From the NCBI GenBank assembly GCA_963786225.1, contig CAWAYQ010000022.1, positions 58,638-122,637 of the forward strand: a stretch of 64,000 nt of DNA, in the 5' to 3' direction. This DNA is from Flaviflagellibacter sp963786225. Its GTDB lineage: Bacteria; Pseudomonadota; Alphaproteobacteria; Rhizobiales; Methylopilaceae. The notes beneath the pieces are model-generated. The model did not search any database. It was given only the letters and a program-made list of their open reading frames with translations, and was not told the origin of the DNA. Made by a program: the position numbers and the translations under genes. Positions 23,092 through 31,609 of this stretch are shown here, in pieces (the first letter of the stretch is position 1; every line of letters begins with the position of its first letter).

Positions 23092-23970
23092 TTAGCGCGT
23101 CGGAACCGGCTTCTCGCCTCGATAGTCGTAGAACCCACGTTGGGTTTTACGGCCGAGCCAGCCGGCCTCGACATACTTCACAAGCAGCGGGCATGGCCGA
23201 TATTTGGAATCGGCCAGCCCGTCGTGAAGCACCTGCATGATCGACAGGCAGGTATCCAGCCCAATAAAATCGGCGAGCTGCAGCGGCCCCATCGGATGGT
23301 TCGCGCCCAGTTTCATGGCCGTATCTATGCTTTCGACCGTACCCACGCCTTCGTACAGTGTGTAGATCGCCTCGTTTATCATGGGCATCAGGATGCGGTT
23401 GACGATGAAGGCCGGGAAGTCCTCGGCCACCGTCGCCGTCTTGCCAAGCTGCGCGACAAACCCTTTCACCGTCTCGAATGTAGGCTCTCCCGTCGCGATG
23501 CCGCGCACGAGTTCGACGAGCTGCATCTGCGGCACGGGGTTCATGAAATGAATGCCGATAAACTGTTCCGGGCGTCCGGTCGCCGCGGCGAGCCGCGTGA
23601 TCGAGATCGAGGACGAGTTTGAGGCAATGATGGTTTCGGGCCTCAGCACCAGGCTGAGCGCGCGCAGGATGTCGTGCTTGACATCCTCGCGCTCGGTCGC
23701 GGTTTCGATGACGAGATCGGAAGGGATGAGCGCCGACAGGTCATCAGCCGGTTTGATGCGGCCGAGCGCGACCGTCATATCGTTTTCAGAGATGAGATCG
23801 CGCGCGACCTGACGCGCCAGATTGGCGGCGATGGCCTCGCGCGCCGCGCCGATCTTCTCGGGATCGACATCGTTCAACAGCACGTTCATGCCGGCAAGGG
23901 CACACACATGGGCAATGCCAGCGCCCATTTGGCCGGCACCGATGACACCGACGGTCTTGATCTCTGCCAT
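23092..23970 (-). CDS. 3-hydroxybutyryl-CoA dehydrogenase (3-hydroxyacyl-CoA dehydrogenase)
   Basis: 292-aa NAD-dependent dehydrogenase. Nucleotide-binding motif GVIGAGQMGAGIAHVCALAG is at residues 8-27; the catalytic pair is in SNSSSISITRLA and GIHFMNPVPQMQLVE. The C-terminal domain has VNRILMPMINEAIYTL and NHPMGPLQLADFIGLD. It oxidises 3-hydroxybutyryl-CoA to acetoacetyl-CoA or the reverse, in short-chain fatty acid or polyhydroxybutyrate metabolism. Such genes follow etfBA in many Hyphomicrobiales; those genes are not in this window on this side. It converges on the BrnA-like gene with 6 bp between stops. Confidence 0.94.
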   Translation of the reverse strand: MAEIKTVGVIGAGQMGAGIAHVCALAGMNVLLNDVDPEKIGAAREAIAANLARQVARDLISENDMTVALGRIKPADDLSALIPSDLVIETATEREDVKHDILRALSLVLRPETIIASNSSSISITRLAAATGRPEQFIGIHFMNPVPQMQLVELVRGIATGEPTFETVKGFVAQLGKTATVAEDFPAFIVNRILMPMINEAIYTLYEGVGTVESIDTAMKLGANHPMGPLQLADFIGLDTCLSIMQVLHDGLADSKYRPCPLLVKYVEAGWLGRKTQRGFYDYRGEKPVPTR

Positions 23971-24095
23971 ACAAGCGATCCGGAAACGCGCGAGCGCCGG
24001 GTGCGGCGATCAGGCGGAAGCGGACGGTAATCGCGCGCTCCGCGAGGGTCAACGTTCGACGAACGGCCAAGGCCCGTCGGATTGCGGACGTTTTG

Positions 24096-24797
24096 TCAGA
24101 GGGTCTTCGGCTGACGCCCGAACCACGGCACTTCCGGCCGCTTGAAAAGCGGGATGAGGAGCACGCCCGCAAGGAAGCCCCCGAGATGAGCCCACCATCC
24201 GATCGCGGCATCCGCTCCGAGAAAGGCGGAGGCGACCTGCACGACGCCCCAGGCCAGAATGATCCAGATCGCGGTGACCTTGAGCGGAACGCGGCCGAAC
24301 AGGAGAATCCACATCTTTACCCGTGGATGTAGAAGGAGGTAGGCGGCGACAACTCCGGCGATTGCGCCCGAGGCGCCGATCAGCGGCGCCTCCGACGCCT
24401 GCATGACGAATGCGTGCGTGGCTGCGCCCGCCGCGCCGCACAAGAGATAGAACAGGATGAAGCGGGCATGGCCCATCGAGTCTTCGATATTGTCGGCGAA
24501 GACGAGGATGAAGAGCAGATTGCCGATCAGATGGATCGGATCGCCGTGCAGGAATTGTGAGGTCAGGAAAGTCCAGACGGCCGGCACATGCACCGTACCG
24601 TCGGGAAGGGAAGCGGCGCCGAACACCAAAGCGGGAATGAGCCCGAAGCCGAACACGGCATCCTGGTTGGCGGAATAGACGAGACCCGACTGGAAGACCG
24701 TGTAGATCGCGAGGTTGGTCGCGATCAGCCCCCAGGCGACGAAGGGGTAGCGGATGACGAGACGCGGATTCTCGTCGCTTAACGGCACGAAGACCAA
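24096..24797 (-). CDS. Rhomboid family intramembrane serine protease
   Basis: 233 aa with six predicted membrane helices. The catalytic serine is in GASGAIAG (about residue 140) and the paired histidine in WWAHLGGFLAG near the C-terminus. The first loop carries LTSQFLHGDPIHLIGNLLF, with the conserved H-x-x-x-N motif. Rhomboids cleave membrane protein helices; the substrate here is unknown. N-terminus FVPLSDENPRLVIRYPFV is characteristic of alphaproteobacterial members. Confidence 0.92.
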   Translation of the reverse strand: MVFVPLSDENPRLVIRYPFVAWGLIATNLAIYTVFQSGLVYSANQDAVFGFGLIPALVFGAASLPDGTVHVPAVWTFLTSQFLHGDPIHLIGNLLFILVFADNIEDSMGHARFILFYLLCGAAGAATHAFVMQASEAPLIGASGAIAGVVAAYLLLHPRVKMWILLFGRVPLKVTAIWIILAWGVVQVASAFLGADAAIGWWAHLGGFLAGVLLIPLFKRPEVPWFGRQPKTL

Positions 24798-24824
24798 GGG
24801 AAATCCTTCAGTCCGGGCCGATCT

Positions 24825-25013
24825 TTATTTTCCAAGCGCCCAGAGCGTCACCATGATCACCCCGATGGCAACCGCCTGCAACAGGACGCGCCAGCGCATG
24901 AGATTCTGCGAACGATGGGGTGAGCCGCCCCTCATCATGTTCCACAGGCCGAGGCCAAGAACGACCACGACGGCGCCCAGGGCCAGCACGACGAAAATTT
25001 TGGAGAGATCCAT
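24825..25013 (-). CDS. Twin transmembrane (HIG1-like) protein
   Basis: 62 aa with two membrane helices (about residues 6-25 and 43-59) joined by a basic loop RGGSPHRSQNLMRWRVLLQ. The N-L-M-R-W-R-V-L-L-Q pattern is the HIG1 domain signature. Mitochondrial relatives associate with respiratory supercomplexes; in alphaproteobacteria the role is untested. It lies between tspO and rhomboid genes, all on the minus strand with short gaps, so the three may be one transcript. Confidence 0.82.
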   Translation of the reverse strand: MDLSKIFVVLALGAVVVVLGLGLWNMMRGGSPHRSQNLMRWRVLLQAVAIGVIMVTLWALGK

Positions 25014-25019
25014 GATGGC

Positions 25020-25523
25020 TCACACATTGAGCCGCCAGATGGCGGCATTGAGAACGGCGGCATAAATCACCCATACCAGATAGGGCGCAAGCAGCCAGGC
25101 CGCGAGCGGGTCCTTCCGGCGGAAGGCGAGCATGGTCCAGACGATCGCCGGGATCAGGAGCGTGATGACCGCAAAGCCTGCCGCGGGGCTGTGATCGCCG
25201 AAAAAAGCGAACGACCAGAAGACGTTCAGAACGAGCTGGACGGCGAATGGGATCAAGGTGCGGTTGCTGGCGATCCAACCATCCGATGCGGCGACGATCC
25301 GCCAGAGCGAGACCGCCATGAGTGCGAACAGGACGGTCCAGGCGACCGGGAAGAGCCAATTGGGCGGGGTGAAGCCCGGCTTTGCGAGCGTCTCGTACCA
25401 ATCGAGATTCGGCACGGTGACGGCCGAGCCGAGGCGCGCGGCGGCGAAGCAGATGAGGAAAGCAAGCAGAAGCGCGAGCGGGGAGCGCAGGCGGCCGATC
25501 TGGAAGCTCTTGGTAATGTTCAT
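25020..25523 (-). CDS. tspO: TspO/MBR family membrane protein
   Basis: 167 aa with five transmembrane helices. Hallmarks are WYETLAKPGFTPPNWLFPVAWTVLF (split here: WYETLAKPGF, then PPNWLFPVAW), LVLNVFWSFAFFG and AAWLLAPYLVWVIYAAVLN. TspO proteins bind porphyrins and cholesterol-like ligands and act in tetrapyrrole and stress regulation. I chose the ATG at 25523 (MNITKSFQIGRLRS); the longer frame upstream is charged and not membrane-like. Six bases separate its stop from the twin-TM gene. Confidence 0.92.
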   Translation of the reverse strand: MNITKSFQIGRLRSPLALLLAFLICFAAARLGSAVTVPNLDWYETLAKPGFTPPNWLFPVAWTVLFALMAVSLWRIVAASDGWIASNRTLIPFAVQLVLNVFWSFAFFGDHSPAAGFAVITLLIPAIVWTMLAFRRKDPLAAWLLAPYLVWVIYAAVLNAAIWRLNV

Positions 25524-25679
25524 GATTCTTGTCCGTACGGGCCGGGGAACGGGGAACCGGCAAACCTCCTCAGAAATGAGCAGATTCCCGCATTGGCGCA
25601 ACTCTCTGTTAAGCCGAAAGTATTAGTTTCCCTACCCGGAAAGCGGGGCCAACCCGCATTGGGCCTTGGGGGAAATTTC

Positions 25680-27692
25680 ATGCTGTCTCGTCTGCGCAAT
25701 GCGCTCCCGTCGGCCAGGGTTCCGGCCGCGCTCACATCGGTGCGTGTCCGCATCGCGCTTCTGTCGATCGCACCGCTGGTCGCGCTCCTGATCGTTGCCG
25801 CCACCTATTTCATCGGTCAAGGCGAGGTTGATGCCGCCATTCAGAAGGCCGACCGCTATTCCGACATTTCGACCGAGGTCGAGCGCTTTCGTGGCCAGCT
25901 CGCCACCATGGCCTCTTCCGTCGCGGAATTCCGCATGAGTGCCGCCAACGCCGCGAAAGGCAGCTTTCAGCAGGCCAACAAGGAAGCGGTTCATGCCATG
26001 GAAGCAATTCGTAAGAACGCCGATGACGAGAATCTGCTGTCGATCGTCGCGATTCTCGGCGACGGCCTGACCCAGACTTCCGACGCATTTGCCCGCATTG
26101 TACGGGCGCAGGACGTTCTCGGCACCGTGAAGACTCCCGGTGTCGACGCCCGTCTGCAGTCGACCGGCGAGGAACTTGAAGGCAAGCTCGATCAGGAACT
26201 GGCCGTTCTCGGCGAGGAAAGCTATTCCATCTCAAGCACGGTCCAGGAAGTCCGCAAGAACGAGAAGAGCTTCATCGTCACCCGCGACAAGGCGTTGGCT
26301 GAAGCCTTCGTCGCAAAGACCGCGCTTCTCGTCGGACAGATCAAGGAGAGCGCGCTGCCGGACGGCGTCAAGGACGAACTCGTCACCGGAATCGAGGCGT
26401 ACAAGACCCTGTTCGACGATTGGCGCCGGGCCAAGAGCGAGCAGGCGTCGGCGGGCATTATCACAGGCGACGTTCTGGAGACCGTGTCACTGAACACGAG
26501 TTCGCTTCTGGCATTTGCGCGCGATGGCCGCGCTGCAACGGTCGCTCAGCGTCAGCAAGCCGAGACGCGTACCAACACGATCGCGCTCGCCATCATCGCG
26601 TTTGCCGTGATCGCCTGTTCGACCATGGGCTTTTTGATCGGCCGCGCGGTGACGCGTCCGATCGGTCAGTTGACCGACGCCATGCGTCGCCTCGCCGACG
26701 GCGATACCAATATCGAAGTGAAGGCCGACGGCCGCGATGAGCTCGCCGCCATGGCGCGCGCTGTCCGCGTGTTCCGCGACAACGCGATCGAGCGTGAGCG
26801 GCTGTCCACCGAACAGGCCCATGCACAGACGCAACGCGAGACCCGGACCCGCGCGCTCGAGGAACTCGTGCGCAGCTTCGAGCAGCGTGCCGACGCGGCA
26901 ATAGCCAGCGTGCGCGGTGCGGCGACGAAGCTCGAAGGCACAGCCACAGATCTCGTCGATGCGTCGAGCCGGGTTTCGGAAGAAGCGCGCGCGGCCGGAA
27001 CGGCTGCGACATCGGCTTCGGCGAACGTCACCGCCGCGGCGGGCGGCGCGGAAGAACTCGCGCTGTCGATTCAGGAAATCGACCAGCAGGCTTCGAAGTC
27101 CACCGAGGTGTCCTCGCGCGCGGTTGTCGAGGCCAATCGGACCGTCGAGACCATGGGATCGCTCGCGAGCGCCGCGACCCGCATCGGCGAAGTCGTCAAC
27201 CTCATTCAGGCCATCGCGGCCCAGACCAATCTCCTCGCCCTCAACGCCACCATCGAAGCGGCGCGCGCGGGCGAAGCCGGCAAGGGTTTTGCGGTCGTCG
27301 CACAGGAAGTGAAGAGCCTCGCCTCGCAGACCGCGAAGGCGACGGAAGAGATCGCCCGCCAGATCGGCGCCATCCAGGAAGCCTCCGGCGAGGCCGGCGT
27401 CGCAATGGAGCGTGTGTCGGGCATCATTGAGGAAATGTCGCAGATCGCGGCCGCGGTCGCGGGCGCGGTGGAAGAGCAGAACGCCGCCGTCCGCTCGATC
27501 GCCGGCAATGTCGCCCGCGCGTCGGGCGAGGCGCAGACCGGTGCGCTGGCGATGGAGACGGTCGAGGGCGCGGCCGAAAGCGCCCGCGCGGTGGCCGACG
27601 ATGTGGCGGAACTTGCCTCCGGCCTGTCGCGCGAAGCACATCAGCTCGAAGAGGCCGTGCGCGGCTTCCTCGAAGGGGTCCAGGCCGCCTGA
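25680..27692 (+). CDS. Methyl-accepting chemotaxis protein
   Basis: 670 aa. Membrane helix 1 at about residues 26-44 is followed by a long helical periplasmic sensor region (about 45-300) of HBM/4-helix type. Helix 2 is near 302-322. A HAMP domain follows (RAVTRPIGQLTDAMRRLADG, then RDELAAMARAVRVFRDN), and then the MCP signalling domain with the hairpin tip IAAQTNLLALNATIEAARAG and EVKSLASQT. It should signal to CheA through CheW; the ligand is unknown. The ATG at 25680 follows GGGGGAAATTTC. No chemotaxis genes lie nearby, so it is an orphan receptor. Confidence 0.94.
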   Translation: MLSRLRNALPSARVPAALTSVRVRIALLSIAPLVALLIVAATYFIGQGEVDAAIQKADRYSDISTEVERFRGQLATMASSVAEFRMSAANAAKGSFQQANKEAVHAMEAIRKNADDENLLSIVAILGDGLTQTSDAFARIVRAQDVLGTVKTPGVDARLQSTGEELEGKLDQELAVLGEESYSISSTVQEVRKNEKSFIVTRDKALAEAFVAKTALLVGQIKESALPDGVKDELVTGIEAYKTLFDDWRRAKSEQASAGIITGDVLETVSLNTSSLLAFARDGRAATVAQRQQAETRTNTIALAIIAFAVIACSTMGFLIGRAVTRPIGQLTDAMRRLADGDTNIEVKADGRDELAAMARAVRVFRDNAIERERLSTEQAHAQTQRETRTRALEELVRSFEQRADAAIASVRGAATKLEGTATDLVDASSRVSEEARAAGTAATSASANVTAAAGGAEELALSIQEIDQQASKSTEVSSRAVVEANRTVETMGSLASAATRIGEVVNLIQAIAAQTNLLALNATIEAARAGEAGKGFAVVAQEVKSLASQTAKATEEIARQIGAIQEASGEAGVAMERVSGIIEEMSQIAAAVAGAVEEQNAAVRSIAGNVARASGEAQTGALAMETVEGAAESARAVADDVAELASGLSREAHQLEEAVRGFLEGVQAA

Positions 27693-27793
27693 TCCGAGAA
27701 ATTTTGTCGCTCTGGGGCACCGGAGCCGTTATCTGCACGTAGTAACGGGCGGGCGCTGCTTGCGGCCGTCCGTTTCACGTTGAGGGCGCCCGC

Positions 27794-28777
27794 GTGGCTT
27801 TGAGACGTCTGAAATCGATCTGGGCCGTGGGCTATGACGTTTATGTGCGCTTTCACGCGCATGACGGCTGGGCGATTTCCAGCCATGTCGCGCTGTCGGT
27901 TCTGCTCGCGCTCTTTCCGTTCCTGATCGTCGTCACCTCCATAGCCTCGCTGATCGGCACCGACGAGATCGCCTCCCAGGTCGTCACGCTCGCCTTCGAG
28001 GGGTGGCCGCCCGCGCTGTCGACGCCGATTTCGGCGGAGATCACACGCGTCCTCACCGGCCGCCGCTTCGACCTCCTGACCATCGGTGTCGTGCTTTTGC
28101 TCTGGACCTCGTCCTCGGCGGTCGAGGCCATGCGCGTGGCGCTCGTGCGTGCCTATGGCGTGCCGGACATGCGGTGGTGGTACTGGACCCGGCTGCAGAG
28201 CATCGGGTTCATGCTGCTTGGCGCTATCGGCATGTTCCTGCTGTCGTTTGCGGTCGTGCTGTGGACGCCGATCTGGGAATTCGCGGCCACGCTCGTGCCC
28301 AATCTCGGCGTCGCGACCAACAGCGCCCTGATCTTCCGGTACACGGCCACAGGCGCATTCCTTGCCGGCGGGCTCATCCTCGCCCATCTGTGGCTGCCGC
28401 CGCAGCAGCTCCCGGTCATCGCGACCTTGCCCGGCACGCTGCTGACCATGATGCTGTGGCTCGTGGGCGCCGGCATTTTCGGCTACTGGCTCTCGCACTT
28501 TGCCAATTATGCTTCGACCTATGCCGGCCTCGGCAGCATCATGGCGGTGATTTTCTTCCTTTATATCAATTCGGTAGCGTTCATTCTCGGCGGCGAGCTG
28601 AACGCCGTTCTGGCGACCCGGCGGCGAACGCGCGAGGCCCGTGAGGCGGCATCGAGATCGGAACCCGGCGAGAGGGCGGGAGTTGTTTCCTCAAAAGAGG
28701 AGACCGCGCGTGACCCATCACCAGGACCGAGAAAGCCCGCGCGTGGAGACAGCAAACGAGGCAAGGCAAGGACCTAA
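27794..28777 (+). CDS. YihY/BrkB family integral membrane protein
   Basis: 327 aa with six transmembrane helices within the first ~270 residues: a conserved start DGWAISSHVALSVLLALFPFL, a central TSSSAVEAMRVALVRAYG, and a final segment YASTYAGLGSIMAVIFFLY then GGELNAVL. The C-terminal ~50 residues are polar and basic and probably cytosolic. Despite old names (ribonuclease BN, BrkB), the function is unknown. The start is a GTG at 27794. Its 3' end overlaps the start of the small membrane protein gene at 28710. Confidence 0.9.
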   Translation: MALRRLKSIWAVGYDVYVRFHAHDGWAISSHVALSVLLALFPFLIVVTSIASLIGTDEIASQVVTLAFEGWPPALSTPISAEITRVLTGRRFDLLTIGVVLLLWTSSSAVEAMRVALVRAYGVPDMRWWYWTRLQSIGFMLLGAIGMFLLSFAVVLWTPIWEFAATLVPNLGVATNSALIFRYTATGAFLAGGLILAHLWLPPQQLPVIATLPGTLLTMMLWLVGAGIFGYWLSHFANYASTYAGLGSIMAVIFFLYINSVAFILGGELNAVLATRRRTREAREAASRSEPGERAGVVSSKEETARDPSPGPRKPARGDSKRGKART

Positions 28778-28958
28778 GGGACTTCCTGTTCTGTGGGTCC
28801 TCGGCGGCGGACTTGTGCTCGCGGTGGTCGCGTTCCTCTATTTCATGACGACGAGCGTCGAAAATCCCCCGCCGGACCTCGGCGTCACGGCTCCGACAAC
28901 TCCCTCAACGGACGCGGTTCCGAACAATGCTGAGCCGACCCCGGTCAATCCGAAATAG
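28710..28958 (+). CDS. Small single-pass membrane protein
   Basis: 82 aa from a GTG at 28710, chosen because AAGAGGAGA precedes it by 6-7 bases; the longer in-frame reading would only re-read yihY sequence. A polar N-terminus (about 30 aa) leads to one transmembrane helix (PVLWVLGGGLVLAVVAFLYF) and a Thr/Pro-rich external tail ending PTPVNPK. It overlaps yihY by 68 bp in another frame. No family is recognised; small tail-anchored proteins of this type are common in Hyphomicrobiales. Confidence 0.7.
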   Translation: MTHHQDRESPRVETANEARQGPKGLPVLWVLGGGLVLAVVAFLYFMTTSVENPPPDLGVTAPTTPSTDAVPNNAEPTPVNPK

Positions 28959-28961
28959 CGC

Positions 28962-29273
28962 TCAGCGGCGCTCTTCGTTCGCCGGATCCGGAGGCAGGAC
29001 TTCATAATCGGTGGTGATGATGGTCTCCTGCGGCCCAGGCCCGCGAGCGGCTGTCCGGCTCTTCCGTGTGCGCCAGCGGTAGAGCCAGTCGAGGGCAATC
29101 ATGGCCGGAAAGACCAGCAGGAAAACGGCGGTCGCAAATGCGGCGAGCGTGACCACGAGGGCCGCGGCGGCGGCGCCGATAAAGGCGATCTGCCAGGCGG
29201 GCAATTTGACGGCACGGGCCCGGAAGCTGCCGTAAGGGTTTCGGTCGGTCATCGAATCCATGTCGGTCATCAT
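28962..29273 (-). CDS. Small hypothetical membrane protein
   Basis: 103 aa with one long or two short hydrophobic segments (about residues 26-60: IAFIGAAAAALVVTLAAF then LLVFPAMIALDWLY). A basic stretch (RWRTRKSRTAARG) and an acidic tail ending LPPDPANEERR follow. An alternative start is the Met at residue 8 (MTDRNPYG). It is convergent with the gene at 28710, with 3 bp between stops. No family is recognised. Confidence 0.65.
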   Translation of the reverse strand: MMTDMDSMTDRNPYGSFRARAVKLPAWQIAFIGAAAAALVVTLAAFATAVFLLVFPAMIALDWLYRWRTRKSRTAARGPGPQETIITTDYEVLPPDPANEERR

Positions 29274-29355
29274 TGGATGAGATCAAGGCTACGCCAAGAC
29301 GGAAACCTCTGACTCAATATGAGCGTTAATGTCACGGGCGCGCCGGAGGCCGGAA

Positions 29356-29613
29356 ATGCCATCCACCGCTATAGGGCGTATTGCGTATACCGCAAAGGAC
29401 CGGGAACTCGACGTGACCTTTGTTGGGTCGGGGCGAACCTACACTTATATCGGCGTCGAGCCGGAGGTGCATGAGGCGTTCACGCGCGCCGCATCAAAGG
29501 GCCGGTTCTTAAACGCGCGGATCAAGGACCGGTATCCGTTCCGGCGGGGGGGTGTCACGTCCCCTGCGCCTCGATCGCGAGCGCATGAACCCGCTCGGCA
29601 AGCTCCGCACTGA
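29356..29613 (+). CDS. KTSC domain protein
   Basis: 85 aa from the ATG at 29356 (MPSTAIGRIAYTAKDREL); a weaker in-frame start lies 27 bp upstream. The pattern STAIGRIAYTAKDRELDV, then FVGSGRTYTYIGVEPEV and FNxxIKDxYPF at the end matches the KTSC domain, a small domain of unknown activity often attached to lysyl-tRNA synthetase-like or phage proteins. The domain ends near residue 63. The last ~20 codons overlap the 3' end of bolA on the other strand and are unusual for the family. Confidence 0.75.
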   Translation: MPSTAIGRIAYTAKDRELDVTFVGSGRTYTYIGVEPEVHEAFTRAASKGRFLNARIKDRYPFRRGGVTSPAPRSRAHEPARQAPH

Positions 29614-29815
29614 GAACCTGGTTGATGGCGCGATGGGTATCGACCCGGCTTTTGCCGGTGAAAGCCGCGGCCGTGATGCGAACCCGGAAATGGGTTTCTC
29701 CGCCCTCGCGCCAGCCGCCATGGCCGGCGTGATTCGCGCTTTCGTCGAGGACCTCGAGACGCTCGGGCTGAAACGCCGCGCGCAATTTGTCTTCGATGCG
29801 TGTTTTGAAACTCAT
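29555..29815 (-). CDS. bolA: BolA family protein
   Basis: 86 aa starting MSFKTRIEDKLRAAFQPE, with the central DESANHAGHGG motif and HFRVRITAAAFTGKSRVDTHRAINQ, which carries the conserved helix-turn-helix-like motif and the histidine that binds Fe-S clusters with monothiol glutaredoxins. The C-terminus is HALAIEAQGT. I fix the start at the ATG at 29815; the open frame extends far upstream in antisense to cobT/cobS, but that is a GC artefact. It is divergent from the J-protein gene, the standard bolA-dnaJ-cobST layout of alphaproteobacteria. Confidence 0.93.
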   Translation of the reverse strand: MSFKTRIEDKLRAAFQPERLEVLDESANHAGHGGWREGGETHFRVRITAAAFTGKSRVDTHRAINQVLSAELAERVHALAIEAQGT

Positions 29816-29938
29816 TGCGGGCTCTCGAACAAACCTTTTAGACGCCCCATATAGGAACTCGCCGTCAACCCCTTCAATCCAGCCTGGGACCCGTGGTCGC
29901 GTTCGCTTGTCGCGAACTCGCCCGCCGAGCATAATCGC

Positions 29939-30565
29939 ATGATGAAACTTGAGTCCCCATGGTTCGACAAAATCCGCGCCGCCAAAAAGCCGAAACCCGG
30001 CGAAAAGGCGAAGCCGGGCGGCTGCGACTATCCTGGCTGCGAGGCCAAGGGGGAGCATCGCGCGCCCAAGGGCCGCGATCGTGAGGGGCAGTATTTCAAT
30101 TTCTGCTTCGACCATGTGCGCGAGTACAATCAGACCTACAACTATTTCCGCGACATGCCGGACGATGCGGTCCAGGCCTGGCAGAAGGACAGTCTGACCG
30201 GCCACCGCCCGACCTGGACCATGGGCGTCAACCGTATGGGTTCGACCAGTCCGAGGCCGCATTCCACGCATCCGCGCTTTGGAACCTGGGATTTCGCCGA
30301 CCCGTTCAATCTGTTTGGCGGCAACGGCGCACAGCCCGGGCCCGAGTCCAAGCGGCCTCAGCGCAACCTGAAAAAGGTCGAATTGAACGCTCTGGTTGAA
30401 CTTGGGGTCGAGGAAACCGCGACCGCCGAAGAGATCAAGACGCGCTTTAAAACCTTGGTGAAAAGGCTTCACCCGGATGCCAATGGCGGGGACCGCGGCA
30501 CAGAGGATAAATTGCGCGCCGTGATCCAAGCCTATAATTACCTGAAGCAAGCTGGCCTCGCCTGA
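29939..30565 (+). CDS. J-domain protein upstream of cobST
   Basis: 208 aa. The N-terminal half carries two CxxC-like cysteine sites (CDYPGCEAKGEH and FCFDHV) and a Trp/Tyr-rich segment. The C-terminal ~60 residues form a J domain (LNALVELGVEETATAEEIK ... VKRLHPDANGGDRG) with an intact HPD tripeptide that would stimulate DnaK. Its fixed position next to bolA and cobS in alphaproteobacteria suggests a linked function, possibly assembly of metal or Fe-S centres; that is inferred. Confidence 0.88.
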   Translation: MMKLESPWFDKIRAAKKPKPGEKAKPGGCDYPGCEAKGEHRAPKGRDREGQYFNFCFDHVREYNQTYNYFRDMPDDAVQAWQKDSLTGHRPTWTMGVNRMGSTSPRPHSTHPRFGTWDFADPFNLFGGNGAQPGPESKRPQRNLKKVELNALVELGVEETATAEEIKTRFKTLVKRLHPDANGGDRGTEDKLRAVIQAYNYLKQAGLA

Positions 30566-30616
30566 GGTCAAATCGCCCGCAACCGGGAGCATGGGCGTGC
30601 GGCCCAGGAGCAGATA

Positions 30617-31606
30617 ATGGCAGTTGCAGCTGAAAAAGTGCCGGGCACTCCGGACATGAAGGTGTCCGTGCGCCAGGTATTCGGGATCGACAGCGATCTC
30701 GAGGTTCCGGCGTATTCCGAGATCGACGACCATGTGCCGGATCTCGATCCGGACTATCTCTTCGACAAGACGACGACTTTGGCGATCCTTGCGGGCTTCG
30801 CGCGCAATCGCCGCGTGATGGTGACCGGTTATCACGGCACCGGAAAATCGACGCATATCGAACAGGTTGCGGCGCGGCTGAACTGGCCCTGCGTGCGCAT
30901 CAATCTCGACAGCCATGTCTCGCGCATCGATCTCGTCGGCAAGGACGCGATCGTGATGCGGGACGGCGCGCAGGTCACCGAATTCAAGGATGGCATGTTG
31001 CCCTGGGCACTCCAGAACAACATCGCGCTCGTCTTCGACGAATACGATGCGGGACGCCCGGACGTGATGTTCGTGATCCAGCGCGTGCTCGAAGTGTCGG
31101 GTCGCCTGACGCTTCTCGATCAGCGCCGCGTCATTCGCCCCCATCCTTCGTTCCGGCTGTTTGCGACCGCAAATACCGTGGGCCTCGGCGATACGTCGGG
31201 CCTCTATCACGGAACGCAACAGATCAACCAGGGCCAGATGGACCGCTGGTCGATTGTAACAACGCTGAACTATCTTCCGCATGACAACGAGGTCGATATC
31301 GTCCTCGCGAAATCGCCGCATCTGAAGGGCAAGCCCGAAGGCCGCGACATCGTCTCGAAGATGGTGCGTGTCGCCGACCTCACGCGCTCGGCTTTCATCA
31401 ACGGCGACCTGTCGACCGTGATGAGCCCGCGTACCGTCATTACATGGTCGGAAAACGCGGATATCTTCAGCGATATCGGTTTTGCCTTCCGGCTGACCTT
31501 CCTCAATAAATGCGACGAGCTCGAGCGTCCGCTGGTGGCCGAATTCTACCAGCGCTGCTTCGGCCAGGACCTGCCGGAAAGCTCGGTCAACGTCGCGTTG
31601 AGCTGA
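30617..31606 (+). CDS. cobS: Aerobic cobaltochelatase subunit CobS
   Basis: 329-aa AAA+ ATPase of the CobNST chelatase, which inserts Co2+ into hydrogenobyrinic acid a,c-diamide in aerobic vitamin B12 synthesis. Walker A GYHGTGKS is near residues 75-82; Walker B is VFDEYDAGRPD; sensor-1 is FATANTVG. The N-terminus VSVRQVFGIDSDLEVPAY is diagnostic of CobS. CobT follows 3 bp later. The large subunit CobN is not in this window. Confidence 0.95.
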   Translation: MAVAAEKVPGTPDMKVSVRQVFGIDSDLEVPAYSEIDDHVPDLDPDYLFDKTTTLAILAGFARNRRVMVTGYHGTGKSTHIEQVAARLNWPCVRINLDSHVSRIDLVGKDAIVMRDGAQVTEFKDGMLPWALQNNIALVFDEYDAGRPDVMFVIQRVLEVSGRLTLLDQRRVIRPHPSFRLFATANTVGLGDTSGLYHGTQQINQGQMDRWSIVTTLNYLPHDNEVDIVLAKSPHLKGKPEGRDIVSKMVRVADLTRSAFINGDLSTVMSPRTVITWSENADIFSDIGFAFRLTFLNKCDELERPLVAEFYQRCFGQDLPESSVNVALS

Positions 31607-31609
31607 CCC

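Noticed and set aside
22816..23970. The BrnA-like gene and the convergent dehydrogenase as a toxin-antitoxin pair
   Set aside because: The neighbour is a clear 3-hydroxyacyl-CoA dehydrogenase on the opposite strand, not a BrnT toxin.
24825..28000. The long plus-strand frame preceding the chemoreceptor start as an N-terminal extension
   Set aside because: The part before 25680 is antisense to tspO and has shadow-frame composition; the chemoreceptor begins with a proper membrane helix at 25680.
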